Assembly: GCA_002347815.1 (NCBI GenBank)
Contig: DDXV01000020.1
Span: forward strand, 1-64,000
From: Syntrophaceae bacterium UBA2251
Lineage (GTDB): Bacteria; Desulfobacterota; Syntrophia; Syntrophales; UBA2251
Reading direction: 5' to 3'
Length of the DNA: 64,000 nucleotides
Position numbers and translations under genes: made by a program. The notes beneath the pieces are model-generated. The model made no database searches, was not told the DNA's origin, and worked only from the letters and a program-made list of their open reading frames with translations. Below, piece after piece: positions 7,157 through 15,566 of the stretch (positions are counted from its first letter, which is position 1; every line of letters begins with the position of its first letter).

Positions 7157-8530
7157 ATGAAGCCGAAAATCACAACGGGGCATCCTTACCCCCTCGAACC
7201 CCTTTTCGGAAAGATCTTGAGCCCGTTCGAGCGGTTCCTCCGGCAGACCACGGCCGGCGGGATCGTGCTCATGGGGATGACCCTCCTGACCCTCGTCGTG
7301 GCCAGCTCGCCGTGGGGCGACGCCTACCGGCACCTCTGGGAGACGCCCTTCCGGGTGGGGTTGGGCCTTCGGACCCTGGAGATGTCCCTGCACGCCTGGC
7401 TGAACGAAGGCCTTATGGCCCTCTTTTTCCTCCTTGTCGGGCTGGAACTGAAGCGGGAAATCATGGTGGGCGAACTCGCTTCCCCGCGCAACGCCGCCCT
7501 TCCGGTCGCGGGGGCTGTCGGCGGGATGCTCGCCCCGGCGGGCATCTATCTCCTGTTCAACCCTTCCGGACCGGCCGCGGCGGGCTGGGGCGTTCCGATG
7601 GCCACGGACATCGCCTTCGCCGTGGGCATCCTGGTCCTCCTTGCCTGGCGCATCCCGCGCGGGGTCATCATCTTTCTGACCGCCCTGGCCATTGCGGATG
7701 ACCTGGGGGCGGTGCTGGTCATCGCGCTTTTCTTCACGCGGGCCATCGATATGCAGCTTCTGGCCGCGGCCGCCGCACTGCTGGGCATCCTGGTTCTCCT
7801 GAACCGCGGCGGGATCCGCCACTCCTTGCCCTATGCCATCCTGGGGATTCTCCTGTGGCTGGCGCTTCTGAAGTCGGGGATACATGCCACCCTGGCCGGC
7901 GTGCTCCTGGCCTTCGTGATCCCCCCGCGCCCCATCTTTACGCCCCATCAGTTCGATGAGCGGCTCGATGCGGTGAAACGGGCCCTGCACGAGGCCGAGT
8001 CGGATTCCGAAGGGAGCGATATTTTTCTGAGCATTGCCCGGTTGTTCGGTCTGGCCGAGCGTCTCGAAAGGACGTCCGCCGCCGTGCAGTCGCCCCAGCA
8101 GCGGATGGAGCACCGCCTCGCCCCCTGGGTAACCTTTGGGATCATCCCGCTGTTTGCCATGGCCAATGCGGGGCTGGATGTGTCTGCGATGCCGATCCGG
8201 GAGGTTGTCCTTCAACCCGTGACGCTGGGGGTCGTTCTGGGGCTCGTTTTCGGGAAGTTCCTCGGGATCACGGGATTCTCCTGGCTGGCCGTGAGACTCG
8301 GGATGGCGAGCCTCCCCGGCGGCGTCGGGTGGCGTCACATTTCGGGTGCGGCCTGGCTCGGGGGCATCGGATTCACGATGTCCCTCTTCATTGGGCAGTT
8401 GGCCTTCGCCGGAGCTCCTTCGCTCTTCGAACAGGCCCGGCTCGGCACCATGCTGGCCTCCCTGATATCCGCGATTCTGGGGCTCGGCTGGCTCTATTTC
8501 GGCGCGCGGGGGGCGTCTGCCGACGGCTAG
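7157..8530 (+). CDS. nhaA: Na+/H+ antiporter NhaA
   Basis: NhaA exports Na+ (or Li+) in exchange for protons across the inner membrane. The 457-residue protein has the family's hydrophobic segments and the two adjacent ion-binding aspartates in ALAIADDLGAVLVIA (around residue 179). It is longer than the roughly 390 residues of the E. coli protein. The extra length is in a soluble N-terminal lead and a charged central loop (HEAESDSEGSD). The ATG at 7157 has only a weak ribosome site. Its stop overlaps the convergent glycosyltransferase gene by four bases. Expression is likely controlled by the structured leader at 6574-6788. Confidence 0.95.
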   Translation: MKPKITTGHPYPLEPLFGKILSPFERFLRQTTAGGIVLMGMTLLTLVVASSPWGDAYRHLWETPFRVGLGLRTLEMSLHAWLNEGLMALFFLLVGLELKREIMVGELASPRNAALPVAGAVGGMLAPAGIYLLFNPSGPAAAGWGVPMATDIAFAVGILVLLAWRIPRGVIIFLTALAIADDLGAVLVIALFFTRAIDMQLLAAAAALLGILVLLNRGGIRHSLPYAILGILLWLALLKSGIHATLAGVLLAFVIPPRPIFTPHQFDERLDAVKRALHEAESDSEGSDIFLSIARLFGLAERLERTSAAVQSPQQRMEHRLAPWVTFGIIPLFAMANAGLDVSAMPIREVVLQPVTLGVVLGLVFGKFLGITGFSWLAVRLGMASLPGGVGWRHISGAAWLGGIGFTMSLFIGQLAFAGAPSLFEQARLGTMLASLISAILGLGWLYFGARGASADG

Positions 8531-9735
8531 CGGTTGTCCGCTTCCACCGCCTCCGTGAGACGGTCGCCGAAATCGGGGATGGCCGCCTCAATCCGGACCC
8601 AGGCGGACATCATGGGGATGCCCACCGGGTCGGCGACGAAGGCCTTGGTCGCCTCCTGCAGCGCGACGACGAACGTTTCCGTCGCCTCGATTTCGGAATG
8701 GCGGTCGTAGTACAGGCCGTTGAGCAGGGACAGGGCATGGTACTTCTCGATGGCCACCCGGGCCTCCTCGATGTAGGCCGTGTACAGGGTCCGGAAGAAG
8801 GCCTGGCTCATCACGATGCCGTCCTGACTCAGGACGCGCATCAGGGCCTCGGCGATGTCCTTGGCCATGCGCACCAGCCCCGCGTCGGGCTTTTCCCGGT
8901 CCATTTCCTGGTGCTTGTGTTCGTAGGTTTCGGATATCTCCACCTGGCAGATGCGGTTGAGGGACGCCCGCTGGTAGACCTCGCTTAAGAGCGAGACTTC
9001 AAGCCCCCAAGTGGGCGAGATGCGGATGCCGCGGGCGAGGCTGCTGACCAGGGCAAACTCGCCGGAAAGCGCGTAGCGGAAGTTGCCCAGGTATTCGAGA
9101 AAGGCGTTGTACTCCAGAATCCGCTTCAACGTCCGGATCAGCGGGATGTAGTAGAGCCGGGTCACCCGTCCGTAGAGCCGGTCCGTCACACGGGCGTAAT
9201 ACCCTTTGCTGAATTCGAAATCGACCGCCGGCTGCACTACGGGGTAGATCAGGCGCGCGAGCATTTCCCGGGAATAGTTGATGATGTCCGTGTCGTGTAG
9301 GGCGATGGCATAGATGTTCTTGTCGGCCAGCAGATAGCCCAAGGTCATCCAGACCGACCGGCCTTTGCCGGGAGTGTCGACGGAGAAATCGCAGGCCCGC
9401 AATTCCTTGTAGAGCGCCTTCATCCGCGGTCCGTCATGCCAGACGACGCGGACCTCCATGGGCAGGACGGACAAGACCTTCTTGACTCTGGAGAATTGCC
9501 GTTTATCGGCGCGATCGAGGGACAGGACCAGGCGGCGCAGGTAGCGGACCCCCGTCAACTCAGCGATGATGCGGGGCATGGACGGGGTGTCGAATTCCGA
9601 CACGAGGGCGGGGAGCAGCAGGGCGATGTTCCGCTTGCGGGCGACGGCCTGGAGGTCGGTCTCCAGTTCCGCGAGTGGGCGCTCCCCGAGCCTTTGCAGC
9701 GTGGTGATCATGCCGTGCTGGTAGAAGTCTGCCAT
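8527..9735 (-). CDS. Glucosyl-3-phosphoglycerate synthase-like glycosyltransferase (GT81-like)
   Basis: A 402-residue GT-A fold glycosyltransferase. Its features resemble glucosyl-3-phosphoglycerate synthases: a PALVSEFDTPSMPRI segment near residue 42, a GKGRSVWMTLGYLL loop, and the metal-binding DxD in ALHDTDIINYS near residue 147. GpgS makes glucosyl-3-phosphoglycerate from an NDP-glucose and 3-phosphoglycerate, a step to the compatible solute glucosylglycerate. A matching phosphatase gene is 3 kb upstream in the same direction, which supports the role. The ATG at 9735 follows GGAGAGGAACC. It overlaps the upstream glycosyltransferase gene by 28 bp. The exact sugar donor is not certain. Confidence 0.7.
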   Translation of the reverse strand: MADFYQHGMITTLQRLGERPLAELETDLQAVARKRNIALLLPALVSEFDTPSMPRIIAELTGVRYLRRLVLSLDRADKRQFSRVKKVLSVLPMEVRVVWHDGPRMKALYKELRACDFSVDTPGKGRSVWMTLGYLLADKNIYAIALHDTDIINYSREMLARLIYPVVQPAVDFEFSKGYYARVTDRLYGRVTRLYYIPLIRTLKRILEYNAFLEYLGNFRYALSGEFALVSSLARGIRISPTWGLEVSLLSEVYQRASLNRICQVEISETYEHKHQEMDREKPDAGLVRMAKDIAEALMRVLSQDGIVMSQAFFRTLYTAYIEEARVAIEKYHALSLLNGLYYDRHSEIEATETFVVALQEATKAFVADPVGIPMMSAWVRIEAAIPDFGDRLTEAVEADNR

Positions 9736-10991
9736 GGTTCCTCTCCTTCCGTTTTTTCCCAGAGGTCAAGCAGGTACCCCTTCATGGACTCGAACATCTG
9801 GGCCTGCTGTTCGAAGTGTTCCTCCGCACCGGCCGCATCCTTGTCCCGAAGTTCATTGACCAGGGATGCGACCCGTCCGTAGTACAGCGGGATCAGCGTG
9901 TCGAGGAGCTTCATCCGCTGCCTGGGCGTGGTGTGAAAGGCCCGCATGTAGCGGTAAACGGTACGGACCCAGGCTTCGACAGGCATGGTGAAGGCGCCGG
10001 CGTCGGCATGCCGGGCGAGATGCTTCACGACGTCCAGATCCCGGCGCTCCAGGATCTTGTGCCAGACCCCGCCGAAGTTCCTGAAGCCGATCCGGAAATA
10101 GTCGATCAGGCTCTCCTGGTCGATGGACAGGGGCGGCGGTTCCTCTCCCACATAGTCGCCCAGCGTGGGGACGCTGGTCGAGGCCTGCACCTGGCGCCAG
10201 TGGGTTTCGTAGTCCTCCATGAGCTGAAAGATGGTGCCCACGACCTGGCGAAACATGGGCCCCAGATCGGCCGCCGGATCCTTTTCCCCGTGGATTTTGG
10301 ACCCCAGCCTGGCCTGGCAGATCCGATATCCCGAGACGATCGCCGTGGTGGTCATCCAGATGTCGATGCCGAAGCGGGCGACGTCCGTTTCCCAAACCTC
10401 GCGCTGCAGGTAATCCCGAACCAGTGGGAGGGAGATGCCGAAATCGCCCCCGATCGGCTGGCGGATCCGCCGGCCGTAGAGGGCGCGCGTCAGGTTATAG
10501 GCGATGGTGTTGGTGATGGTCCCGTCGAGCTTGTGGCGCTGATAGTCCGGCACGACGAAATCGTAACCGCCGAAAACCGGATCCAGGAGGTTCCGGACCC
10601 AGTTCGGGGTGATGGAGGCGAGATCGGAGTCGAACACGGCCATCGCCTTCGGTTTGAGAAAGGCGGCCACCTCGAACGCGGCCCGCAACGCGGATCCTTT
10701 GCCCGGCAGTCCCCGGTAGATCGTGACGATCTTGTCGATGTTGAAGGACTTGACGTCGCAGGAACGCGCCAGGTCGCGCGTATCGTCGGTGGAGCCCCCG
10801 TCCGCGATCATGATGAGCGCCTTGGCGTCAGGGTAGCGGTCCTTCAGACCCTGAGCCACGGTCCGGATCACATGAACGATGGCGGGTCCGCTCTGGTAGG
10901 CGGGGATGCCGATGACGATGTCGGCCATTCGGAGCCCCTCGATCTTCTGGCGGACATGGTCGCGAATGGCTGAGGAGAATCTTTGCATCAT
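9708..10991 (-). CDS. Glycosyltransferase, mannosylglycerate/glucosylglycerate synthase-like
   Basis: A 427-residue GT-A glycosyltransferase with VIGIPAYQSG near the N-terminus, ADGGSTDDT, GLPGKGSALRAAF, the metal-binding AVFDSDL and a QPIGGDFGIS motif. The pattern resembles mannosylglycerate synthase and glucosylglycerate synthase rather than ordinary polysaccharide transferases. With the adjacent GpgS-like gene and phosphatase it probably makes, or further glycosylates, glucosylglycerate, for example to mannosylglucosylglycerate. The ATG at 10991 is preceded by GGAGGG six bases away; a longer frame starts 27 bp earlier without such a site. Substrate is inferred from context. Confidence 0.65.
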   Translation of the reverse strand: MMQRFSSAIRDHVRQKIEGLRMADIVIGIPAYQSGPAIVHVIRTVAQGLKDRYPDAKALIMIADGGSTDDTRDLARSCDVKSFNIDKIVTIYRGLPGKGSALRAAFEVAAFLKPKAMAVFDSDLASITPNWVRNLLDPVFGGYDFVVPDYQRHKLDGTITNTIAYNLTRALYGRRIRQPIGGDFGISLPLVRDYLQREVWETDVARFGIDIWMTTTAIVSGYRICQARLGSKIHGEKDPAADLGPMFRQVVGTIFQLMEDYETHWRQVQASTSVPTLGDYVGEEPPPLSIDQESLIDYFRIGFRNFGGVWHKILERRDLDVVKHLARHADAGAFTMPVEAWVRTVYRYMRAFHTTPRQRMKLLDTLIPLYYGRVASLVNELRDKDAAGAEEHFEQQAQMFESMKGYLLDLWEKTEGEEPWQTSTSTA

Positions 10992-11018
10992 GGAGGCCCT
11001 CCGGAAATAAACGGTCAA

Positions 11019-12712
11019 TCAGGGATTCCCGCCGGTCTTGCCCCCCGGCCCCGCAACCCTGAAGGCCGGCGGCGTGTAGGATTCCGGCAGATACGCCTCC
11101 GGGATGGTCGTCTGGTTGCCTTCCCGCAGGGCGGCATAATGGGGCGACATGATCTCAATGCCCGCCTCGTTGAAGCTGTCCTGGATGTTCTGGTGCAATT
11201 CCGAATAAGTAGATGCCATCATGGCGGGTTTGTCCGTGTAGGCGTTCAGTTCGTAGCTAACATAGGAATCATCCAAGCTCGTCTGGAAAACAAAGGGGGC
11301 CGGCGCCTTCAGGATGTGGGCCGTTTTGGCGGCAGCGGCCGTCAGACATGCATGAACTTCCCTCCACGGCACGTCGTAGCCGATCGTCACGCCGGTGTGC
11401 AGGATGAGGCCGGCCGTTTCCGAAGAGGAGCTGTAATTCACGATGTGGCTGCCGAGAATCATGGCGTTGGGAATGGTGATTTCCTCGTTCTTGATGGTCC
11501 TCAGGCGCGTCACGAGCAGCGTCTTTTCGACCACGTCGCCCGTGGCGTCCGATATCCGGACGCGATCGCCGATGCGAAAGGCCCGCATGTAGGTCATGAT
11601 CAGGCCGGCCACGACATTGGCGACGGCCGCCGTGGAGCCCAGGGACAGCAGGACGCCGATAAAGATGGACACCCCCTTGAAGGCCGGCGCGTCCGAACCC
11701 GGGAGGTAAGGAAACGCGGCCACCACCCCGAGTGCCAGCAGGAGGAAACGGACGATCGCATAGGTCGGCGGGGCCCATTCGGGATAAAAGCCGGGAAAGA
11801 CGAGGACGCCCTTCTCCACGGCCGAGAAGACGAATTTGGCTAGCTTCAGCAGGTAGTACATGATCAGGACGATGATCGTCAGGAAAAACAGGTTCGGCAG
11901 GAAGTCCAGCAGGGCGCCGGCGATGATCGACAGCGGCGTCAGGATGTAGCCCAGGATCTTCGATGAATACGCCTTCGTCCAGGGGAAGAACGTCAGGACG
12001 AACCCCGTATAGAAGTACAGGGTCGCCAGCAGGATAACCCAATAGATCAGCCTGGCTGCCCGGATCAGCATGTCGCCGAGTTGCCGGGAACTTAAAATCT
12101 CCAGCTTCTGGAATTTGATCGCGGGAATGCGCACCCCTTTCCACGATTCGACGATGGCATACACCTTGACGAAGAGTTTTTTCCAGGCGTAGACGAACAG
12201 GCCCAGAACGACCGTGAACAGAACGGCAAACAGCATGCCGGTCAGAACCGACTTCACGCTCCTGTCTTTTCGGTATTCCCCGATGGCGGCCTGGATCGTC
12301 GCGGCGTATTCCTGGGCGAGATCGAGTCGCTTCTTGCCCGCGGCCTTGGCGTCGGCGTCCGTCACGGTCATGAGCACCAAGTCGTCGACGGAAACGTCCG
12401 TGGAGGTCTCCCCGTTCGTGACCGAGATCTTGTCGATCCCGACCTGATGGTTATCGGCCAGTTTCGCGATACGGGCCTGGACGAATTTCGCCCGTTCTTC
12501 GTGGGAAAGGGAAAACACCCTGGCCTGAATCGAAAAAAGGGTCCGGTTGTCGAAAACCACCGGGGGGCGCCGGCGGCCTGGACGTCTTTGGCCTCCTTGG
12601 GGGCGGATTGGCGCGCGTCGCCGGTGGGAACGGCGCACAGCGCGGAAATCAGGAAGATCAGGAACGACAGCCCCAGAATGAAACGTCCCGTGATGCGTTT
12701 TTGCGAAGTCAT
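11019..12712 (-). CDS. MscS-family mechanosensitive channel, interrupted by a 1-nt frameshift
   Basis: An MscS-like channel that releases solutes on hypo-osmotic shock. The N-terminus (ATG 12712, AGGAGA site) encodes a signal peptide, MTSQKRITGRFILGLSFLIF onward, and an Ala-rich stretch. The reading frame must change at the six-C run at 12562-12567 (minus strand) to continue into PVVFDNRTLFSIQARVF. Several membrane spans follow, then the channel core GSTAAVANVVAGLIMTYMR, the beta domain GDRVRISDATGDVV and an alpha/beta C-terminal domain. One added C would restore AAGAPPVVFDN. The deletion may be real or a sequence error. It lies between the glycosyltransferases and the phosphatase. Confidence 0.75.
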
Positions 12713-12837
12713 GCTGCGTCTCCTGAAGGGCCGATGGGATTCCGGCCCCGTCGGCGGATGATGCGGATCGGATATCGGTTGCGTTCAGGTTGCCCGGCGT
12801 TTCCTCCGGGAATCGGACTTCCCGAGCCAGGATAGCT

Positions 12838-13737
12838 TCAGAGCGGCTCTTTATCAAATAAAAAATGCTGCCATTTTCGCCGACCCGCGTCCTGCCCGCG
12901 GCCGCGGACGGGAAACACGCCCGCCTCGTCGAGCAGCGCGAGGACCGCCTCGTTCCAGCCCCGGCTGCCCGGGTGGGCGGCGCGTCTGGCGCTCGGGAAA
13001 CCCCCGTCGATGCCACCGCCGCCTCCAGCGTGGGGGATGATCACGGGAATGTCGACCGCGTCGAGCAGGGGGGCGTCGTTTTCGCTGTCGCCCAAGCCGA
13101 TCGTCAACGGTGCCCGGCCCAGGTTGCTGCGAAAAACCTCCGCGGTCAGGCGGACGGCATGGCCCTTGTCCTGTCCGCCTCCCGAGAGGTGGTGGAACCG
13201 TCCGCCACGGACGAGACTGAACCCGCGGGCCTGGGCCATTTTCCTGAAGGCCGCAACGTGCTCCGGGTTTTCGATGATCAGGGGTTCGGAAAACTCCCTG
13301 GCCTTGGCCAGGCGGGCCTCCGCCAGCGGCAGGCCCGTCAGCCCGGCGATCTCCTGGGGCGACAGGTCCCCGAATCCGAGGACACCGCAACGCGTCCCGG
13401 CCTCGGCCACGAAGCGCCGGAGCTCGGTATACGGAACGCCTCGGGAAAGGACGCGATAACGGTCCTGCCGAACCGCATGAGGAATCGAAAACCGGCGGTA
13501 CCCCTCGGGGAAGAAAACGGCGGCGCCGTTCTCGCAGATGAAGGGGGCCCGGATGTCCATCGCCGCCTGCAGGCGCTCGACTTCCGCCCGCGTTTTGCTC
13601 GTCGTGAAGATCAGCGGGATGTGGTGCTCCCGGAGCGCCGTCAGGGCGGGAGTTGCGTCCGTCCACGCGTAATCGGCTTCGTTCAGCAGGGTGCCGTCGA
13701 GATCCGTGAAAATGATGAGGGTCGTCTTCCGGTTCAT
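12838..13737 (-). CDS. Mannosyl/glucosyl-3-phosphoglycerate phosphatase (HAD-IIB)
   Basis: A 299-residue HAD-superfamily phosphatase of the MpgP/GpgP type. It removes the phosphate from mannosyl- or glucosyl-3-phosphoglycerate to give the compatible solute. Motif I is FTDLDGTLLN near residue 10, motif II is IFTTSKTRAE, and the late acidic motif is GLGDSENDAPLL near residue 222; the C2 cap lies between. The start at 13737 gives the normal family N-terminus; a longer frame upstream is out of character. The ribosome site is weak. It is the first gene of a leftward cluster with the channel and two glycosyltransferases. Confidence 0.8.
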   Translation of the reverse strand: MNRKTTLIIFTDLDGTLLNEADYAWTDATPALTALREHHIPLIFTTSKTRAEVERLQAAMDIRAPFICENGAAVFFPEGYRRFSIPHAVRQDRYRVLSRGVPYTELRRFVAEAGTRCGVLGFGDLSPQEIAGLTGLPLAEARLAKAREFSEPLIIENPEHVAAFRKMAQARGFSLVRGGRFHHLSGGGQDKGHAVRLTAEVFRSNLGRAPLTIGLGDSENDAPLLDAVDIPVIIPHAGGGGGIDGGFPSARRAAHPGSRGWNEAVLALLDEAGVFPVRGRGQDAGRRKWQHFLFDKEPL

Positions 13738-14027
13738 GGTTCGTGCCCGCTCGGGATTGACCGACGCGCCAATCCAACACATCATACGCAATGAACGGAC
13801 AAAAGGCGAGGAAAACGACGATTGCTTTGCATATCGCTAAGATATCCATGAAATCTCCCCTTGCCTTTTGGGGGGCGAGGGTGCATAGGAAAAACGGGCG
13901 GCCGGGGGATGGCCGGACGGGACGCGGGATCGCCGGGAACACGGGCGTCTCCCGCGCGGGAATCAAGACAAGGGGAAAAAGAGGGAGAACCTGGAGAAGG
14001 GGTCTCTTGCGAAGGGAGGGGGCGACA

Positions 14028-14765
14028 ATGAAGAAAACGGCGAAAAGATTCTTGGCGGGGGTCGGCATCGTCCTGGTTTTGGTCATCCTGGCCTTGGGCG
14101 GGTATCTCGTCAAGATGAACATGGAAACGCGGAAGATGACGCCGTCGGCCACCGGGGAGATCACGGCCGGCGTGTATGCCGTCCGGGATTCCTACGTCAA
14201 TCTTTTCCTGATCAAAGGCGCGGACGGATATATCGCCGTCGATGCGGGCAACAGCCTGAAGCGGGTCCGGCAGGAGATGCAGATCCTGTCCATAGACCCG
14301 TCAAAGGTGACGGCCGTCTTTTTGACGCACACCGATTTCGATCATGTGGCCGCACTGGACCTGTTTCCCCAAGCCACGATTTACCTCTCGAAGGCCGAGG
14401 AGCAGATGATCAACGGGACGACGCCCCGTTTTGTCGTCATCCACAACCCGAAGATCCCCCGTTACGCGCTGCTGGACGACGGTCAAACCATCGATGTTTC
14501 CGGGCGGAGCGTGCGGGGCATTGCCACGCCCGGCCACACCCCCGGCGCCATGAGCTACGTCGTCGACGGGGCCTACCTGTTTGTCGGCGATACGATGAGC
14601 CTGAAAAACGGGAAAGCCGGTTTATTTAATGAATTTTTCAACATGGATTCGGCCACGCAGGAAGCATCCATCCGAAAGCTGGCCGCTCTGAAAAATCCGA
14701 AATTTGTATTCACCGCCCACTATGGATTCACGGACGATGCCGCTCGAGCGTTCGGCGATCGCTGA
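14028..14765 (+). CDS. Membrane-anchored MBL-fold metallo-hydrolase
   Basis: A 245-residue metallo-beta-lactamase-fold protein with an N-terminal transmembrane anchor (about residues 9-27) and an otherwise exported-looking body. The metal motif is LTHTDFDHVAAL, so the second His of the usual HxHxDH is Asp, as in some MBL subfamilies. Later ligands are in TPGHTPGAMSY, FVGDTM and FTAHYGF. The substrate is unknown. The ATG at 14028 follows GGGAGGGGG; the long upstream open frame is discarded. It lies 129 bp before the predicted selenoprotein gene and is perhaps co-transcribed with it. Confidence 0.8.
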   Translation: MKKTAKRFLAGVGIVLVLVILALGGYLVKMNMETRKMTPSATGEITAGVYAVRDSYVNLFLIKGADGYIAVDAGNSLKRVRQEMQILSIDPSKVTAVFLTHTDFDHVAALDLFPQATIYLSKAEEQMINGTTPRFVVIHNPKIPRYALLDDGQTIDVSGRSVRGIATPGHTPGAMSYVVDGAYLFVGDTMSLKNGKAGLFNEFFNMDSATQEASIRKLAALKNPKFVFTAHYGFTDDAARAFGDR

Positions 14766-14893
14766 CGGCCGTCGCGCCGGAATGACGGAATGAGCGCGGC
14801 CGCGGTCCGGCGTCCCCGGGGATTCCCCGGGGCGGTGTATGGCGGAAACGTGCCTGAACCGCCAGGGCCTTGAAACGGGCAGGGGAGGCGTCC

Positions 14894-15358
14894 ATGAACC
14901 CGGATGACATGCAGGAAAAGGCGGCCAGGCTGTTTGGGGTCCGATTGCATTGAAGCCAGGCGATTCTTGCGGTCGGGCAGGAAAAACTGGGGATAGAGGA
15001 TGAGAATCTGATCCGGGCCATGGATCCTTTCGGGGGCGGGTTGGATGGGCATGGAGAAACCTGCGGGATCGTCATCGGCGGACTGGCCGCCATCGGTTTG
15101 CGATTCGGGCGTTCAAAACCCGGCCAGGAGGCCGATATCAGGATGAGGGAATGCTCGCGCCTGTTCGTGAGGCGCTTCCGGGACGAAGTGGCGGACGGCA
15201 AAATCCTGTGTCGCGACATCACCGGGGTTGACTGGCGCGATCCCGTTCAGGTAAAGAGCTTCCGGGAAGGCGGAGGACGTGATGCGTGTCAGGCCCTGAT
15301 CGGCAAGACCGCCAAGATCCTCGGCGAGATATTGGAGCGCTCCTGCCCGGAGACCTAG
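14894..15358 (+). CDS. C_GCAxxG_C_C redox protein, predicted selenoprotein (Sec at codon 20)
   Basis: An AGGGGAGG site precedes the ATG at 14894. Codon 20 is TGA (14951-14953), and the frame then stays open to TAG at 15358, giving 154 residues. The product matches the C_GCAxxG_C_C family (TIGR01909-type). The TGA falls where the first conserved Cys should be (LH-U-SQAIL). The other three cysteines are present in GETCGIVIGGLAAIGL, ILCRDITGVDW and RDACQALIGK. A member of this family in Geobacter sulfurreducens is documented with selenocysteine at this position. A hairpin that fits a bacterial SECIS follows the TGA. The protein is probably a cytosolic thiol/selenol redox protein of unknown partner. 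A pseudogene is less likely because the whole frame is conserved. Confidence 0.85.
14964..14983 (+). promoter_or_regulatory. Bacterial SECIS hairpin
   Basis: TTCTTGC (14964-14970) pairs with GCAGGAA (14977-14983), with one G-U pair, around the loop GGTCGG. The loop starts 17 bases after the in-frame TGA and contains the G-U expected of the SelB-binding apical loop. Spacing and shape fit bacterial SECIS elements. Confidence 0.65.
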
Positions 15359-15566
15359 ACGACCCCGCGGATAGGCCCGGGATAGACTTAACGGGCCACG
15401 CCATCCCCCCGACAGCCCCCATGTTCATCGCCCCCTCCCCGGCGCCATCCCCGGATGGCGCATCGGCGCCCCTCCCCAGCTGGCAAAGGGGGTGAGAGAC
15501 GGTCGGGCCGATTCTCGAAGACAAGGAAGGCGGGCGAAGCCCGCCCATGACGTTTTGAAGGCCGCC

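Noticed and set aside
6729..7160. A 143-codon rightward frame across the nhaA leader
   Set aside because: It spans the terminator and the small membrane-protein gene in another frame, and its composition is not protein-like.
15442..15461. GC hairpin GCGCCATC/GATGGCGC upstream of the MATE gene
   Set aside because: It has no following T-run and no clear regulatory role. Short GC palindromes are expected by chance in this composition.
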